NCBI GenBank assembly: GCA_003342895.1
Contig: PTFA01000086.1
Coordinates: 2,368,199-2,432,198, forward strand
Direction of reading: 5' to 3'
DNA length: 64,000 nt
Source of the DNA: Casuarius casuarius
Lineage: Eukaryota > Chordata > Aves > Casuariiformes > Casuariidae
Shown here: in pieces, positions 24,789 to 36,965 of the stretch
Layout of the letters: each line of letters opens with the position of its first letter
How positions within the stretch are numbered: position 1 is the first letter of the stretch
Notes under the pieces: generated by a model
What the model was told of the DNA's origin: nothing
Database searches by the model: none
The model's input: the letters and a program-made list of their open reading frames with translations, nothing else
Program-made: the position numbers and the translations under genes

Positions 24789-25832
24789 TGCAAAATAAAT
24801 TCCAGACAGGAGGTACTAGATATATATATGTAGAAGTCAGATAAATTGGTGTGTTTGTATGACACACAGACATTTCAGGGTCAGTAGTATGTACAGAAAT
24901 CAGAGTTCCTTTAAAAGAAAACTTAAAAACTAATCCGGCTTATTAAACCTGATTTATATTTGTTAAAAAACAGTCAGGTGACAACTAACTGATGCATATC
25001 TTTATTTGCTTTGGTGTAATCCTGCATTTTTGTTTTGCGCTAGTAGATATGATGTTTCACTGTTTTAAGGTCAGAGTCTAATTTCAGGTGTCACAAGAAA
25101 GGTAGTGTACTGAAAAGCACACTGCTGCTTTGTGTGTATGCAAAGAAAAAGGCAGATATTTTGCAACACTGAACTCCTCTGCAGTCACGGTAGCTATAAA
25201 TTGTCCTGTCAACCTTAAAAAACAACAAAAAAACCCTTTAAATCAAGATGTTGCAAAATGTTTTTCAAACTGTCATCTTAGCCTGCCAAGTTTTTAGTAA
25301 GTTTGCAATAGTCCTAATTTATTTGTTTTTTTTCTTATTGATGTTAGTCCTCAGAAAACCACGTAAGATTTTGCTTCGAGTGAAATGAATATGCATCCAA
25401 TTTCCTGAGGCTGCACTTCACGGCATGTGCACAACTGGAAGTTGGATTAAGTCTAAATAAGTGGATTTCTATTGAGGAGTGCTAGTGTTGTATATTTTAA
25501 GTGCATAATCTTAGCTGGCTCGTTTCTGTGCCTCTTTCCCCCTCCCCCAGGATGAAAGAACAACCCCAAACTCTTGACAATTATTTCTGTGCGTTTTAGT
25601 GATGTAGCCCTGTCCCTTAAGACACGACTACTGTACTATGACTTATTATAATGCTGTGCCATGAAACACCTCATAAAAATAATGTTATTTCCTCTCCTTT
25701 CTTCTGGACCTTTACAAGAAAATTGCTTTCAGTCTGCTTAAATCCTGTTGCTTTTCAGCACAGCCTCTCACAAAAAAAAAGAAGTGTAGCTGGCTAGGCT
25801 GATGTGAACAAGCCAGAAAATAAGGTAGATGT

Positions 25833-27060
25833 TTGACATTTTTTTTTTCCCCCTGTTTTGTTTATTGCTTTGTCACTAACCAACAGTTGGAAGGAAAAAG
25901 TAATTGGATGTTTTATAATTTGCGACCATTTAAAAGAATAAATGACCTGAATCAAAGGTCAAAGCCCTTTGTGCTTTCTGCAGTAGAGAGGGGTTTGTTT
26001 TGTTTTCCCCTGAATCTTTTTATACTGGAAAAAAAAAAAATTAAAAGCGGAATAAAATAAAGCCTCCTCCACGCACAGTCGCACAGCGGACGGCTCCGAA
26101 CAGAGCGTTAAAGCTTCTGATTTAAACGCCTTTTTCCTGAAAGGTTGCAAATATCAACAACATTCCTGCACACTGTAATCAAATACTTTCCCAAAAAGCC
26201 AAGGAATGTGCCATAATTTGTCAAAGATCCTCACTGACAAGTTTTTAGTAAAGTCCACTACAGCAAGCCCCCGCCGCCCCCCTGACCCACGAAGCAGCAG
26301 ACCTCTGACCTTTTTTGGGCCTCTTTTATGAGCTTCTTTCACTCTGACCAGATGGCTAAACTATCAAAGGTTTTTATGAGTAAAAACTGCTTTTCAGACT
26401 CACGCGCTGTATATTTCTCCCCACGTGAATGTGAACTATCAACCCAGAGGCTTTAAATTGGAAACACAAAAGGTGCTGCGCAGCTGCGGCCGGCTCTGCG
26501 CGCCCCTGTTTGCCCAGTAAACAGCTGATGGCCAGATGAAGACCGTTTAAAGCCAAACAGTTTTAAAATGCCCCTCAAAGTCCTAATAAATTATTGTTTT
26601 CCACCACCACCACCCCCCCCCCCAGGATATTGTTTTGCACCTCTAACAACATCTTTGCATCTTCCTTGGCGATTCCTGCCAGCCCACCCTCTCTCCTCTG
26701 CACGGAGACCCCTACCCTGAGCAGCAAATTAGGACTAATTAGGCCAAATTGTGTCAGAAACGAAAATAGAAGGAGTACCAGCTTCTCAATCAGTTTGAAT
26801 TTCAATGCAAACATCTCCGAACACCTGGACATCACTTTCTCCGAGCCCACAGAAACGCCTTGGCTCTGCCTGGCAGTGCTTTCAGGATAACCCAGCCCTA
26901 GTTTCTGATTTAAGACCATTAATAGAGACTTGTCATTACTGTAGAGTTTGTCTGTTCTGCACCTTTCTTTAGGGAAAAATTCAAGAGTTTTTAATGTCAT
27001 ATACTCTTCTATATGTATTTTATATAAAATATTAACATGCATTATATTGTAAACTACATA
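25833..27060. promoter_or_regulatory. Candidate enhancer with TCF/LEF, TEAD and HNF4-like sites
   Basis: Perfect TCF/LEF cores ATCAAAGG occur at 25951-25958 and 26363-26370, with GTCAAAGATC at 26220-26229. The first overlaps AAAGGTCA (25954-25961) and a DR1-like GGTCAAAGCCC, typical of HNF4 or orphan receptors. An inverted pair of TEAD/MCAT sites, ACATTCCT at 26160-26167 and AGGAATGT at 26202-26209, lies between them. Two TTTTATGAG boxes (CDX/HOX-like) are at about 26325 and 26372. The 155-codon minus-strand frame (26575-27042) has no recognisable domain. Enhancer status is inference; motif clusters of this kind do occur by chance. Confidence 0.4.
26601..26623. repeat. (CCA)n followed by C run
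   Basis: Four CCA units pass into a run of about 11 C bases, inside the candidate enhancer. Confidence 0.9.
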
Positions 27061-27396
27061 TATTTTGTAGTGGCTGAACTTCCTATTTTTAAGTGTGACA
27101 GAGATTTAATAATTTTCAAATTGAGATACTATAAATCACAGAAGGATTAGCGGAAAAAAAATCATACCTTTCCCAAGAGAACTAGGGAATATAATCGGCT
27201 CTTCCTCTTTCTCATAGGCTTCCAACAGCTCTTTTTAACCCTTTACATTCTGGAGTGCCAGGACTGTTCTCATCTTGTCATGTTTCTATTGTTAAGGGAA
27301 AATCATGTGTTGTCAAAATTGCAGAGCTGCCCATAACACACATTTGGGAATATCTTCAGTCAAACATGCTTAATCAAATGTATCTCATGCAGGGGA
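27061..27396. other. Non-coding stretch, no gene seen
   Basis: AT-rich DNA between the candidate enhancer and the T25 tract. I see nothing specific in it. Confidence 0.5.
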
Positions 27397-27432
27397 TTTT
27401 TTTTTTTTTTTTTTTTTTTTTAATTCATGCAG
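27385..27432. repeat. T25 tract flanked by 8-bp direct repeats
   Basis: T25 at 27397-27421 lies between two copies of TCATGCAG (27385-27392 and 27425-27432). This is the pattern expected if a poly(A) tract with almost no body was inserted on the minus strand with an 8-bp target-site duplication. Coincidence is possible for so short a repeat. Confidence 0.65.
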
Positions 27433-30400
27433 CCCCTAAATGGTTATGCATTTTTGAAATCAGATATCCTTTCTCTCACTTTGAATCACAAAAGGTTTCT
27501 GTTTGGAGGAAAACAATGGTGTCCAGGTAGGATAAGAAATAAATGTTGGCAAGAAGTCTCTACTTTAGTGAAACCAGAGTGTCAGTTAATATTTCAGCTC
27601 ATCGATCATATGGTCATCTGTGCATTCCAGAATTAGGTGGACAAGTGCTGTCTCTTCTCTTCAGTAGTTATTCAGACCTGCTCTCCCTATAGCTGTCAGT
27701 CATGCCAGCACATGTTAGTAGTGAAGATAGTGTACAGAAGGATAGATGTAAAAATATATCAATTCTCCTCTTAACTCAGGAAAAAATTTTCAGCTTATCC
27801 TTACCTTCTGTCTAAAGCTTTTCACTTTCTCAAATTTCTTTACATGTGACTTGTTAATCCATCAGTCTTGTTTATTCAACCAGGTTTATTAATGACAAAT
27901 GTTGCTGGCCTTGCTGAGTTATGACTGTAAACTGAAAGAATATGAGGGCCAAGGTGAAAAGGTGATTTCTTTATAACAGCTGTAATTTATCCTGGGCTTT
28001 GGCCAGGCCTTTGATTTTGCACTGGCCCTGGATATAGTATTCCTACTGATTGCATTAGAATAGCCCTCCGGGGTCATGCTGAATTCCAGGGCCCTGGAAC
28101 CAGTTAGAAGAATGGAAGATGACCATATGTGCGGGGTTAGAGAATGATAATAAGGTGCAGCACAATACAAGCCCGGGTGTTGTGGAAATCCTCTGCTATG
28201 CCTTGTGCATGCTGTCATTCATACAAGCATTGCATAAGAAATGTGCCCCAGCTCAGCCGGGAGGAGGAGAAAAGAAAGCAGGAAAAAAGAAATTAAGTCT
28301 CTTAGTTAGCTCCTGGGTTCATTAAATGTCTCCTGCAATGAGAAGTTTAAGTGTGTCATGTTACTTCTGCTTAGGTTTCGAAAGGGTAAGAGAGGCCAGT
28401 GCCATCTAAAGCAGCTTCACAAATAGTTACTTCCGAGTATCACTTTTTGTGCAAAAGCCAACCGGTCCATGTCCACCTCTGCCTGGAGCCTCTGCAGCTG
28501 GAGCTCCCACCCAGGCGGCAGGGTGCACGGCCTGGGTGCACAAATCCATGCNTCCGCAGGAGCATACCTTCACCAGGAGTCAGCTCTGGGGCTTTCCTGT
28601 TGGAACGGTTTTACTTCTTATAGAATAACTATAACTGAAAATTGTTTGGAAGGAGAGAACAAGAATATATATAATTTTTCTAACTAGACATTAGGGCACT
28701 GTCTTGGGGGAGGGAAACTTGAGCACGGGGGTTCTGCTCCAGCAAATATTTACACAGTTTTTATTAAGCAGGCGCAGATAAATTACCACAGGAGCTTTCT
28801 TTGTCTTTTAATGTTCCATTCTAAACCACACAATCATAAGAGACTGTAGGAAACAGAAGATCTGGGTTCACCTGCCCTGAAAGTTAGCTGGATTGCAGCT
28901 TTGAAGGTGCAAACAGATGATTACACTGTAATAACAACTGTACAATTCAGTGATACATACTGCTATAGACAAGTTTTCACAGGTGCAAGATTGCCTTTGA
29001 AAAGAGATCAATCCAACCTCTTAAAGTACAGTTTTATTAACTGTTGACAATTGCCATTATTTTTCAGGCATGGCTGATTACACTGTCACTTTTGGCAAAT
29101 GCTAAAATAGCTCCTGATCTTTGCTGACTTCAAAGGCTTTGGAGCAGAGCAATGCTGTACCTGAATCACACAAAATGCATCTGGTATCTAAGTAAAGGCA
29201 AAACTTTTACTTGCAGGAGTATGTGTTTGGCTATCTGGCTACATATGAAATTGGACTCAGTGCTGCTAATCCTTCTACCTGTAGACCTATCATTAAGTGT
29301 TGAAACCTTCCAGCCATTGGACATGCTTATCATGACTCAAGCGACTACATCAGTATTGTAGGCTCTCTGTATTAAGTCATGGCATTACCTTTTCCTTGTA
29401 TGTTCTGCCTTTTGCTCTCTGAAAAGTTACTATTATCATACATTATAGTGATCCAGATTTTCCCAGTGTCACTGTTCTATCATCTCTGCAAGTTCTTCTG
29501 CTGTTCTCCTTGTTGGGAAGGATCTGAGCATCTTCCAGTCACGCATTAAATAAGGTGTCTAGGCTAGGTAATACATGTTCATCCTCTTTCCTCAAAGGAA
29601 GAGCATATGTAGTGGAATAGTTTGCTTTCAGAAGGGATTTTGGAGAAATCAGACTAGGATTTTTTGAGAAGCGGGAAGGAGAGGGTGAACTTTCATAACA
29701 TGCGTACTCTGATAATGTAACACGCAAAGGACCAAGACATTCAGGCCTCTGGACAGTTCCTAAAAGAAACTAAAAAGCAATCTGCTATCCACATAACCCT
29801 CCAGCAGCTTTTCTGGTCCTGTGGTAGATGTCAGTAAATGGCAAAGCAGAGATATGGACAGGAGAAGGAGAGTTATACGCTGAGGGAGGCAAGCACGTGA
29901 CTGCATGGGCAATTGCACACTTCATTTGCACAGGATGGCTCCTCCAGCTCTCTGCTAAACGTTTGCTCTTGCGATGTGCCAGAGAAGCAGTAAACAGCTG
30001 TGATGGTTGTTTGTAGTGAGTGCTAAGGGACTGTATTCTTCATGGCCAATATCTCAGAAAATCTGGCCTTAAATTCTTTCATATTCAAGTGGCAAAATAA
30101 ACCATAAGGCATCAGTCTGCATTGGCAGAAGCACTACAAGTCATTTGAAATTTTGTTAATAATTATACAGATGCTGTGAGTTTTCATCACAAAAAAACAC
30201 TTTCAAATTTTAATGAAGGACACTACAAAAAACAGTAACCTTTACTGCATGTTTTTAGTTTTGCTTTCTCTTCCATGTCATTATTTATAGTGCTCACAGC
30301 CTAAAGACAAAGGTATAAGGCACACCTTAGTATTTGGAGAGTGGGCACAGAATGGGCATACTAGAAATGCTAGAACAGAATTGTGCGTAACTTATCTACG

Positions 30401-30689
30401 CATTAACATCTCATTTCAGACATCGTTTTAAATTATGAGATTTAGAAATGACTCTGCTCATTTTGTACTTTGTTTACTAATTCTTGAGCCTTTAGATGAT
30501 ATATATCTCAGCTTTATTTCCATCAGGCTTGCACAGAAATTTTCATCCTTTTTCTTTCCTTAATGAAAACTAAATTTGCCAAGTAAGTCATTTCACTTTC
30601 ACACTGATGATTTTTCCAAAAACACAAGAGTTAGGCGTGCTTTAGGATAATGCAGCTATATTTCCAAATTATTGTACCATTATGACATG
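27433..30689. other. Non-coding stretch, no gene seen
   Basis: No gene is supported; the longest frame is 99 codons (minus strand, 27919-28218). A GC-richer patch lies at about 28450-28600. One interspersed-repeat relic is at 29110-29151. From about 30020 to 30690 the DNA is AT-rich, free of repeats and mildly enhancer-like. Confidence 0.55.
29110..29151 (-). repeat. Relic of CATTGACTTCAATGG family
   Basis: TGCTGACTTCAAAGGCTTTG followed by GAGCAGAGC matches the half-element of the form CATTGACTTCAATGG-GCTTTGGATCAGG. Diverged and short. Strand is relative to the CATTGAAGTCAATGG reading. Confidence 0.45.
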
Positions 30690-30848
30690 AAAAAGTCCCT
30701 GAACTGTTGTTCGAAGAGCCAGAATTAGGATGTCAGAACTTCTTGTTCAAGCCAGAATTAGGATGTCAGAGCTGCAATATGTCAGAACAAAGAGTGTTGA
30801 CTGACATATTCTTGCAATTCTGGCTAGTGCAGTTCAAGAAGTCCCCGC
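30690..30848. repeat. Three-unit structure: two direct copies and one inverted copy
   Basis: GCCAGAATTAGGATGTCAGA occurs exactly twice (30718-30737 and 30751-30770, period 33). A third, inverted copy follows: AATTCTGGCT at 30816-30825 faces AGCCAGAATT. The inverted arm also matches flanking parts: CTGACATATT at 30801 faces AATATGTCAG ending at 30785, and GTTCAAGAAGT at 30832-30842 faces ACTTCTTG-TTCAA at 30738. The single strand could fold into a bulged hairpin of about 105 bases with a 15-base loop (30786-30800). It could be a template-switch mutation product, a MITE-like relic or a microRNA-like precursor. I recognise no mature microRNA in it. Confidence 0.75.
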
Positions 30849-33800
30849 CTGCAGCTGTTTATTACTAACCCTCAGCTGGGAATAACTAGCTGAGAGGCAG
30901 GAGCAAACAGAGATGAGTGGTAGCTTCCTACGTTGTGCCAGTTATATCCATGTAAAAAGTGCCAGCCTGCATCCTGATGTGTGCTCAGCCGATCAAGGCT
31001 GCTTCTTGCTTGGCCAAAGTTTAGGAGCAACCGATTTAAATACATGTATTAAAAATTAATATTGTTACGTTCCTCAGTTTGGTTCTTCGGAGAGCAGGGC
31101 AGAACAGAACAGTGAATGAATGATGTGAAAGGCTCTTTGCAGGTAACTGCACCTTAGGTTCACACAATGCAAAGCTCTTGGTTTATCTTCACATCTGACA
31201 TGCCACTAGTCTTATTTGCAGAAAGCTGACCTTGTGTCAAACAAGACGATCTGACTGACATTTTCTATTTCTGGAAATGATTAATCTGTTTATAAAAAGT
31301 TCAGCTAAGAAAAGCCTTGAAGTTTCCTTCTCCATTTTCATTGATTTCTTAAAGATTGAGTTACGTTTTCCATTTGTTAGAAGATATAGAAGTTATTATT
31401 CACAGAAATGCTGATGCCGGTGCTCTAGCATATACGATGTCCTGGGGGTTGCACTCTTTTGTTAGGATATAGGTTATCTACCCGGAGTAGCCAGTTTGTA
31501 ACAGCACCGTGACACACCTCTCTGTAGCCAACAGAAGCTTTTGAGTTCTAAACATATTTGGAAATTTGGCAGTGAAATACTTTAAAAAAAAACAAAAACA
31601 AAAAAAACACTGATCCCCATAGCTTGTACAAGCCCCGCTTATGATTTTCGTTTGTGTAGGCGTATTGGCTACACTGGGCCATTCACAAGCACAGCTAAAC
31701 TTCCTGGGCCAAGTCCTCTGCAGAGAAATTCATCCAAGATTTAGAGTTTCCTGTAAGGAGAAGAGCTGTTGCAGCCTTTGTGAGCAATCATAGCTGCATT
31801 TTAACTTCATGTAAAATCTAGATAATAGTCACATATCCTTAAAAGCCCTGCAGTGCTGCCTTTGCCCTACAGAATGGCAGTATGGATTCTCTTCAAATTA
31901 TTTTATATTTCATTTTTAGTCTAATCTGAGCTATAGATACTCTCTGAATCCATCTGGCTTATTTCAGATATATTCATATTTCCCCTTCTTTTGGCATTTT
32001 GGCTCCCAGCTGAATCTGATAAGCAGATCAGTCACTACTATGTCAATAAAGTAGAGCAATGTTGTATCCTAATATTTGTCATCATTACCCAATACACTTG
32101 TGCAAAGCAAGCTGTGAGGAATGCAGGTTTTCATGCTATATCAGCTGTAACTAAACATCTGGTTACAAAAAAATGAATCTCTCAAAGTTAATGAAGGTTA
32201 TGATTTCATATAATCCTTTTCAAGCAAAACAAATTCCATTGAAAGAATATAATAGATTAACTGTGGAACTGAATCAATTGAGGTTTTAACATCAAGGTTA
32301 TTTACAACCTGTTCATTTTCCATTCTAAGCTCAAACTTTGTTCTGTCATTATCAGCAGGGTTCTTGCATTTCTTTTTAAAAGTACCCTGAAATGTACTCA
32401 TTTTAGTTTCTTAGAAACATAACAACCATTGTAGCTGTGAGTTTGAACACATTAATTCAATTTGTATTACAGAAATGCTGATTTAACAAGAGGGAAAAAA
32501 TATATAATCTTTAAATTCAGGTATCATATGCATTCATGATGTAGGGTCCAGCTGTAGAGCTGGAGTAACGTGGCCTTCTTTAGAGCTTATCATCAGCAGA
32601 TCTTAAATATTTCATGAACAGTGAGAAGATCTTAGCAATGCCCCGCTGAATTAAGGAAGGAAAATGTGATTTCCCTTCCATGAAGTGGCAGACCTGGGCC
32701 ACATGCTGCAAGTGGTGGGAAGTGGTGGGGCAGGACCTGCTGCTGCAAGCTGGGAGAGGGGAAGGGACAGAGCCATCCGGGCAGCAGGGGGTCCTCCCGT
32801 GGCAGCCGCTGGCCCTGCACACGTGTCGCTTTGCTCCTCTGCCGTCTGCCACAGCTGGGCCTGTTTAACTCTAAATGGTTGCCTGTCTTCACCGTCTTAG
32901 CCTGATTTCCTAAGGAAATGAGGCTTATGTGAGCGTACTCCCTGTGCCTCTGTGCATCTGTGCCTGTCTCCCTCCTTCCCCTCTCCACAGCAAGAATTTG
33001 GCCAGTTTCAACCAAATTTGGGAGGCAAATAGAAGTCTCCAAGATCAATTTCCTAAGTTTTCTGTACGTGAAGTGTCAGGAGAGAGATACCTTGTTAGGG
33101 TCCTGATGGTGAGAGAAGCAGTTGCCTGGGTTTTTCTTAGGAAAAACAGAAGAATCCCTGCAGGAGAAAGGCAATGGCCTTTTCTCATTTGTTTTTGTGC
33201 TTTCTTTGGTTTGTGGCATTACAGCATTGTAGGTGCTAGTGAAGGGAAGAGAAAGAGAAAGCATAAGTGACTACTGGCCAAACCCAAGTCCCTCAACAAC
33301 TTCAGCAAGGCGCTGAGAGAGGTTTCCTCCATCCTGGAATTTTATTTCCACTAATCGCTTCTCATTCCAGCGTGAGTTTGGAAAAGTGAAATTTGTCTGG
33401 ACACCCATCTTTGCTTTTATTGGGTCCAGGCAGATTGCTGTGAGATGGAGGCAGGTGGTTGTGGAGAAATGTGGTAGGACACCAAGCAAAAAACTGCTAC
33501 GAATGCCTACACACTACTGGGAAGTCAAGGGCTCCCCAGTATTTCACGTTTGGTTCTTCAAGCCGTCATCAAAAGCGGTGAGGCATAGACTAGGGGGCCA
33601 TTTGCTAAATAATAGAGCTCCTCTTCTTTGCCACCCCATTAGTGTGACTGGGGAAGGGAGAGGGCTATTTCATACTGCTGCTCACTGGGAGATGGCTGGA
33701 AGTGGGGAGAGAACACAACTGAGGACAGGCAGTCGGAGAGCACTGCCCTGCGCAACAAAGAGAGTGAACTGTAGCGTTATGGTTTCTTTTGTGACACAGA

Positions 33801-35800
33801 CGAAAATAATAGAACAGTAGTCTGTTGAATGGAAAAGAGACACCAAAATGCTTTAAAATCACTGAACGGTTTGCAGTCTGTTGAACATATATTTGGCAGT
33901 ATTAAAATCTGCGGCTAGTCGAAACTATGAATGCAATTGTGAGTCAAGGCAAGGGGGAACTTATCCTTTTTTTTCTTTTTTTTCTTCCTTCAATCTGCTA
34001 CTTCTATAATAGCTAATCTGTCATTTAGTTCATCTTGTTGTCCTGTGTGGTGCTGCCATCTTCAAAAGGAAGTTGCAGTTGGAAAGGAGAGGGGAAAGAT
34101 AAGTAATTTGTTCATTGAGGGCCAGCTTGGGCAGAGATGGGAAGATTCAGAAAACTGCGTAGGACTTGTAAAGATCAGACTCCTGGGTAGGGATTAAAAA
34201 GCACACTGGTGAGTGGAAGGTTGGTCCGATATGGCCAGTAACCAGAAAAAGATATAAGGTTTTATTCCTCCAGTACTGAGGCATTACAATATGGAATATT
34301 TACAGGTGTTGGAAGAGATTTTGCTCTCCTAGCTGATTGCTTTTGAAATCAGTGGATAAAACTGAATGACACTTTTCTTAAGTTTCTTTCCTGAAAAATG
34401 CAGCTCTGGGTTAATATCAGCTTCAGCCAATCATTTTTCCTGGCAAATAAGTGACAAAGAATTTTGGAAGGCATGGTAGGGGCAAAAAGTCCTTTAATGC
34501 TTTATTGAAACCTCCGATCTTTTTTCATTATCACATTATGATTTGTCTAAATGTATCTTAGGCTATTAATTTCATGTTTTTAAGCAAAATTGAAATAAAA
34601 TGTCCTGTTTCTTAAGAATGCTGCTCCCTGCACCCCTGAGTCTGGGATTTAGCAGACTAATGGGATCAGTCATCCCCTACTTAAATACATCCTGGGCAGC
34701 ATTTGCAGGAATGTCCGTGTTTGCGTCCATAATGCACTGTGGTCCTCTTTTGCATCCCTGGAAATAAGTGAAGACCACAGTGACCGCAGACCATGCTGGC
34801 TCCCTGCAGGCCAGGCACGCCCTCTACAACACTGCTCCCCATCGCCCAGTGTCCCGGGAGGTTCTTCTCACCTTTGTTTCTCCTTCCCAATAGCACTTTC
34901 TAGGGTTGTGAGTTACTTCAACGGGCCAAGTCTCTTCCCGGTACATAGCAGGCAGCAAAGTCTCAGCCTGCTGAGTCAGCACGGTGCTCCGCTGATGCTG
35001 GCATGCTTGTCCCTGGTGAGGCCAGCCCTGCAGAGGACAGGGGCTGAGCACATGGGTGTTGGACAGGCAAGAGCAGAGCCTCCCCACACAGCTGTGGGAG
35101 AAACGTGTCGGCATCCGGTCAGCTAAGGAAAATGCCCTGATGAACTCAACTCAGCTGAGATGCCAAATCATTTGTGATCAAAAAATGTCAGTGTTTGAGT
35201 ACACAGCAATTCAGGTGCTGACCCATAGTAGTAAACGGGAGCTTCTAAGTAGAGAAATGCCGCAGGGCTCAGCTCTGTCTTCTCATGCTTCGATTTAAAT
35301 CTAGAATATTTTGCTTTAATGAATCTGAGGACAGAATGAGGCCATTAAGTACTTACTGAAATTAAATGTTTAGTGGGGAAGTACAAAAGCAAATAGATTC
35401 AGGATGTTTCTGGAAGTAGAATATGAGCCACAAAAATAGATGCAGCTTGAGAGTCGCCTTTTTCCTAAATAAAGTTTCGCGTCTTTCAAATGATACCTAG
35501 TTGTCTTCACAGTGGAGCAAAGATCTCCGGCTGCTTTTACAAAGCTCCCACAACTTATCTATTTTTGTTTTATCCCCTGCTGTTGTTGTAAAATCTGTTA
35601 TCTTTAATGTATTACCCTGAAAAACAACACACCTTTGAGAAGGCCAGTGGACTGTGACATAATTAGATGCAAAATGCACATCTAAAAGCTGTTTACTTCC
35701 TGTAACACTAGGATAACTACTAATGAATCACTGACTCTGGGGATTCTCAGTTTGTAACTGGATACTCCACAAACTTCTTATCAGATCAACAATGATTTCT
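30849..35800. other. Non-coding stretch, no gene seen
   Basis: Mixed DNA with a GC-richer interval at 32680-32850 and many short overlapping frames on both strands there, none recognisable. The longest frame, 144 codons at 33386-33820 on the plus strand, shows no domain or signal I can name. A CTCF-like core CAGCAGGGGGT sits near 32782. A pyrimidine tract (T and C) lies at 33964-33990. Confidence 0.5.
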
Positions 35801-36920
35801 GTCAAAAAAGAAAAAAAAAAGAAAAAGTGGGGGTGGGCAGGATTTTTTTCCTCAAACCAGAGTTTAGCCTATATGCACCAATTCTAAAGCATTTTTAGCA
35901 TGTCAGGCAGAGTAGTCATGGTGAGTTTGAAGGGATAAGGGAAGATAAAGTGTATCAAAGCAGGATCTGACATTCGTGATGCTATGCAGACCTTTCTTTC
36001 TGAGAGCATCTCGCAGACTGGACTGACAGCAGGGATTAATCCATGCAATGGCAATAAACAATAGTTGAAGTGGGGTTGAGGCCTAACACCTGGATGTTAT
36101 GTTACCGTCAGTAAAGAAGCCTGTTTCATGCTGTGGATGAATATATATGATTCTGACACTGTTGCTTTCGCAGCAACAGGTAAGACTGCTCAGACTTCTT
36201 TTGTGAAAGGATTGTTTTTTTCGTTTTTGCATGTGAGAAAGCTGCAGGCAGCCTGATTCAAATGAAATGCCTTAGTATGTTTTGCATATGACTCCGGTTA
36301 TCAGGTACCAGTGGCTTAAATGCATGGACTGACTTTTTATTTTGATCTCTGTATGCATATTTATTCTTTTTAAATCAGTCTTGCTAAATTGGACGACCAA
36401 GCTGTCCCTTGCTAGACTTTAACTTCTCTCTAAATTGTTAAGGTCGTTGCGCGGGGGGTAGCTCAGCTTGCCATGTGGGAGCTTCTTCCCAAAATGAGGC
36501 AGTCCAGGGGAGCTGCTGAGGCCTGTGCCAGGACCCGCGAGGGTGATCACGTTGCATTACCCTCAGTGGAACCGGGTTTGTCACGTCCACTCAAGCGTGA
36601 GGATGCTTTAGAGGGGCAAATGCAGGAGACTATGAGGAAATATTCCCTTATCATTCTCTAGAGTTACTCTTTCTGGCAATAAACCTTGTCAAAAATTCAT
36701 GTCAAAGAATCTGAAAGGCCTTTGAAGGACATGGAGAGGTTGAAAACTATCCGTGCTCTTGATAGTTCTCAAGCAGTAACAGCCTAGCCAAACTTCTCTC
36801 AGTTAACCATGTGGGGGCTTTTCCTCCATTTTTGACCTCATTTACTCTTGTGTATTATCTCTGACTCCTCAGGGTCAGCCTATGTAGGTCAGGGATTCAT
36901 TGACATCTCTCTTCTTTACA

Positions 36921-36965
36921 AGGGGGGGAAAAAAAGGAGGAGGACAAGAAAGAAAAGAGAAAGTG
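36921..36965. repeat. Purine-rich tract
   Basis: Almost all A and G on the plus strand (G7, A7, GGAGGAGGA, then AAGAAAGAAAAGAGAAAG), with one C. A pyrimidine stretch lies just upstream, so a triplex or hairpin is conceivable. Confidence 0.75.

Larger units (their letters stand above)
23101..25832. other. Non-coding stretch, no gene seen
   Basis: No gene is supported; frames reach 82 codons at most. It contains a short TTTA repeat, one interspersed-repeat relic and short A or T runs. The minus-strand frames at 23478-23681 and 23697-23927 abut but show no recognisable domain. Confidence 0.55.

Noticed and set aside
28851..28915. Segment with GATCTGGGTTCACCTG resembling a MIR middle part
   Set aside because: Only one short block matches and the expected flanking blocks are missing.
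33386..33820. 144-codon plus-strand frame
   Set aside because: No domain or compositional sign of a protein; consistent with chance.
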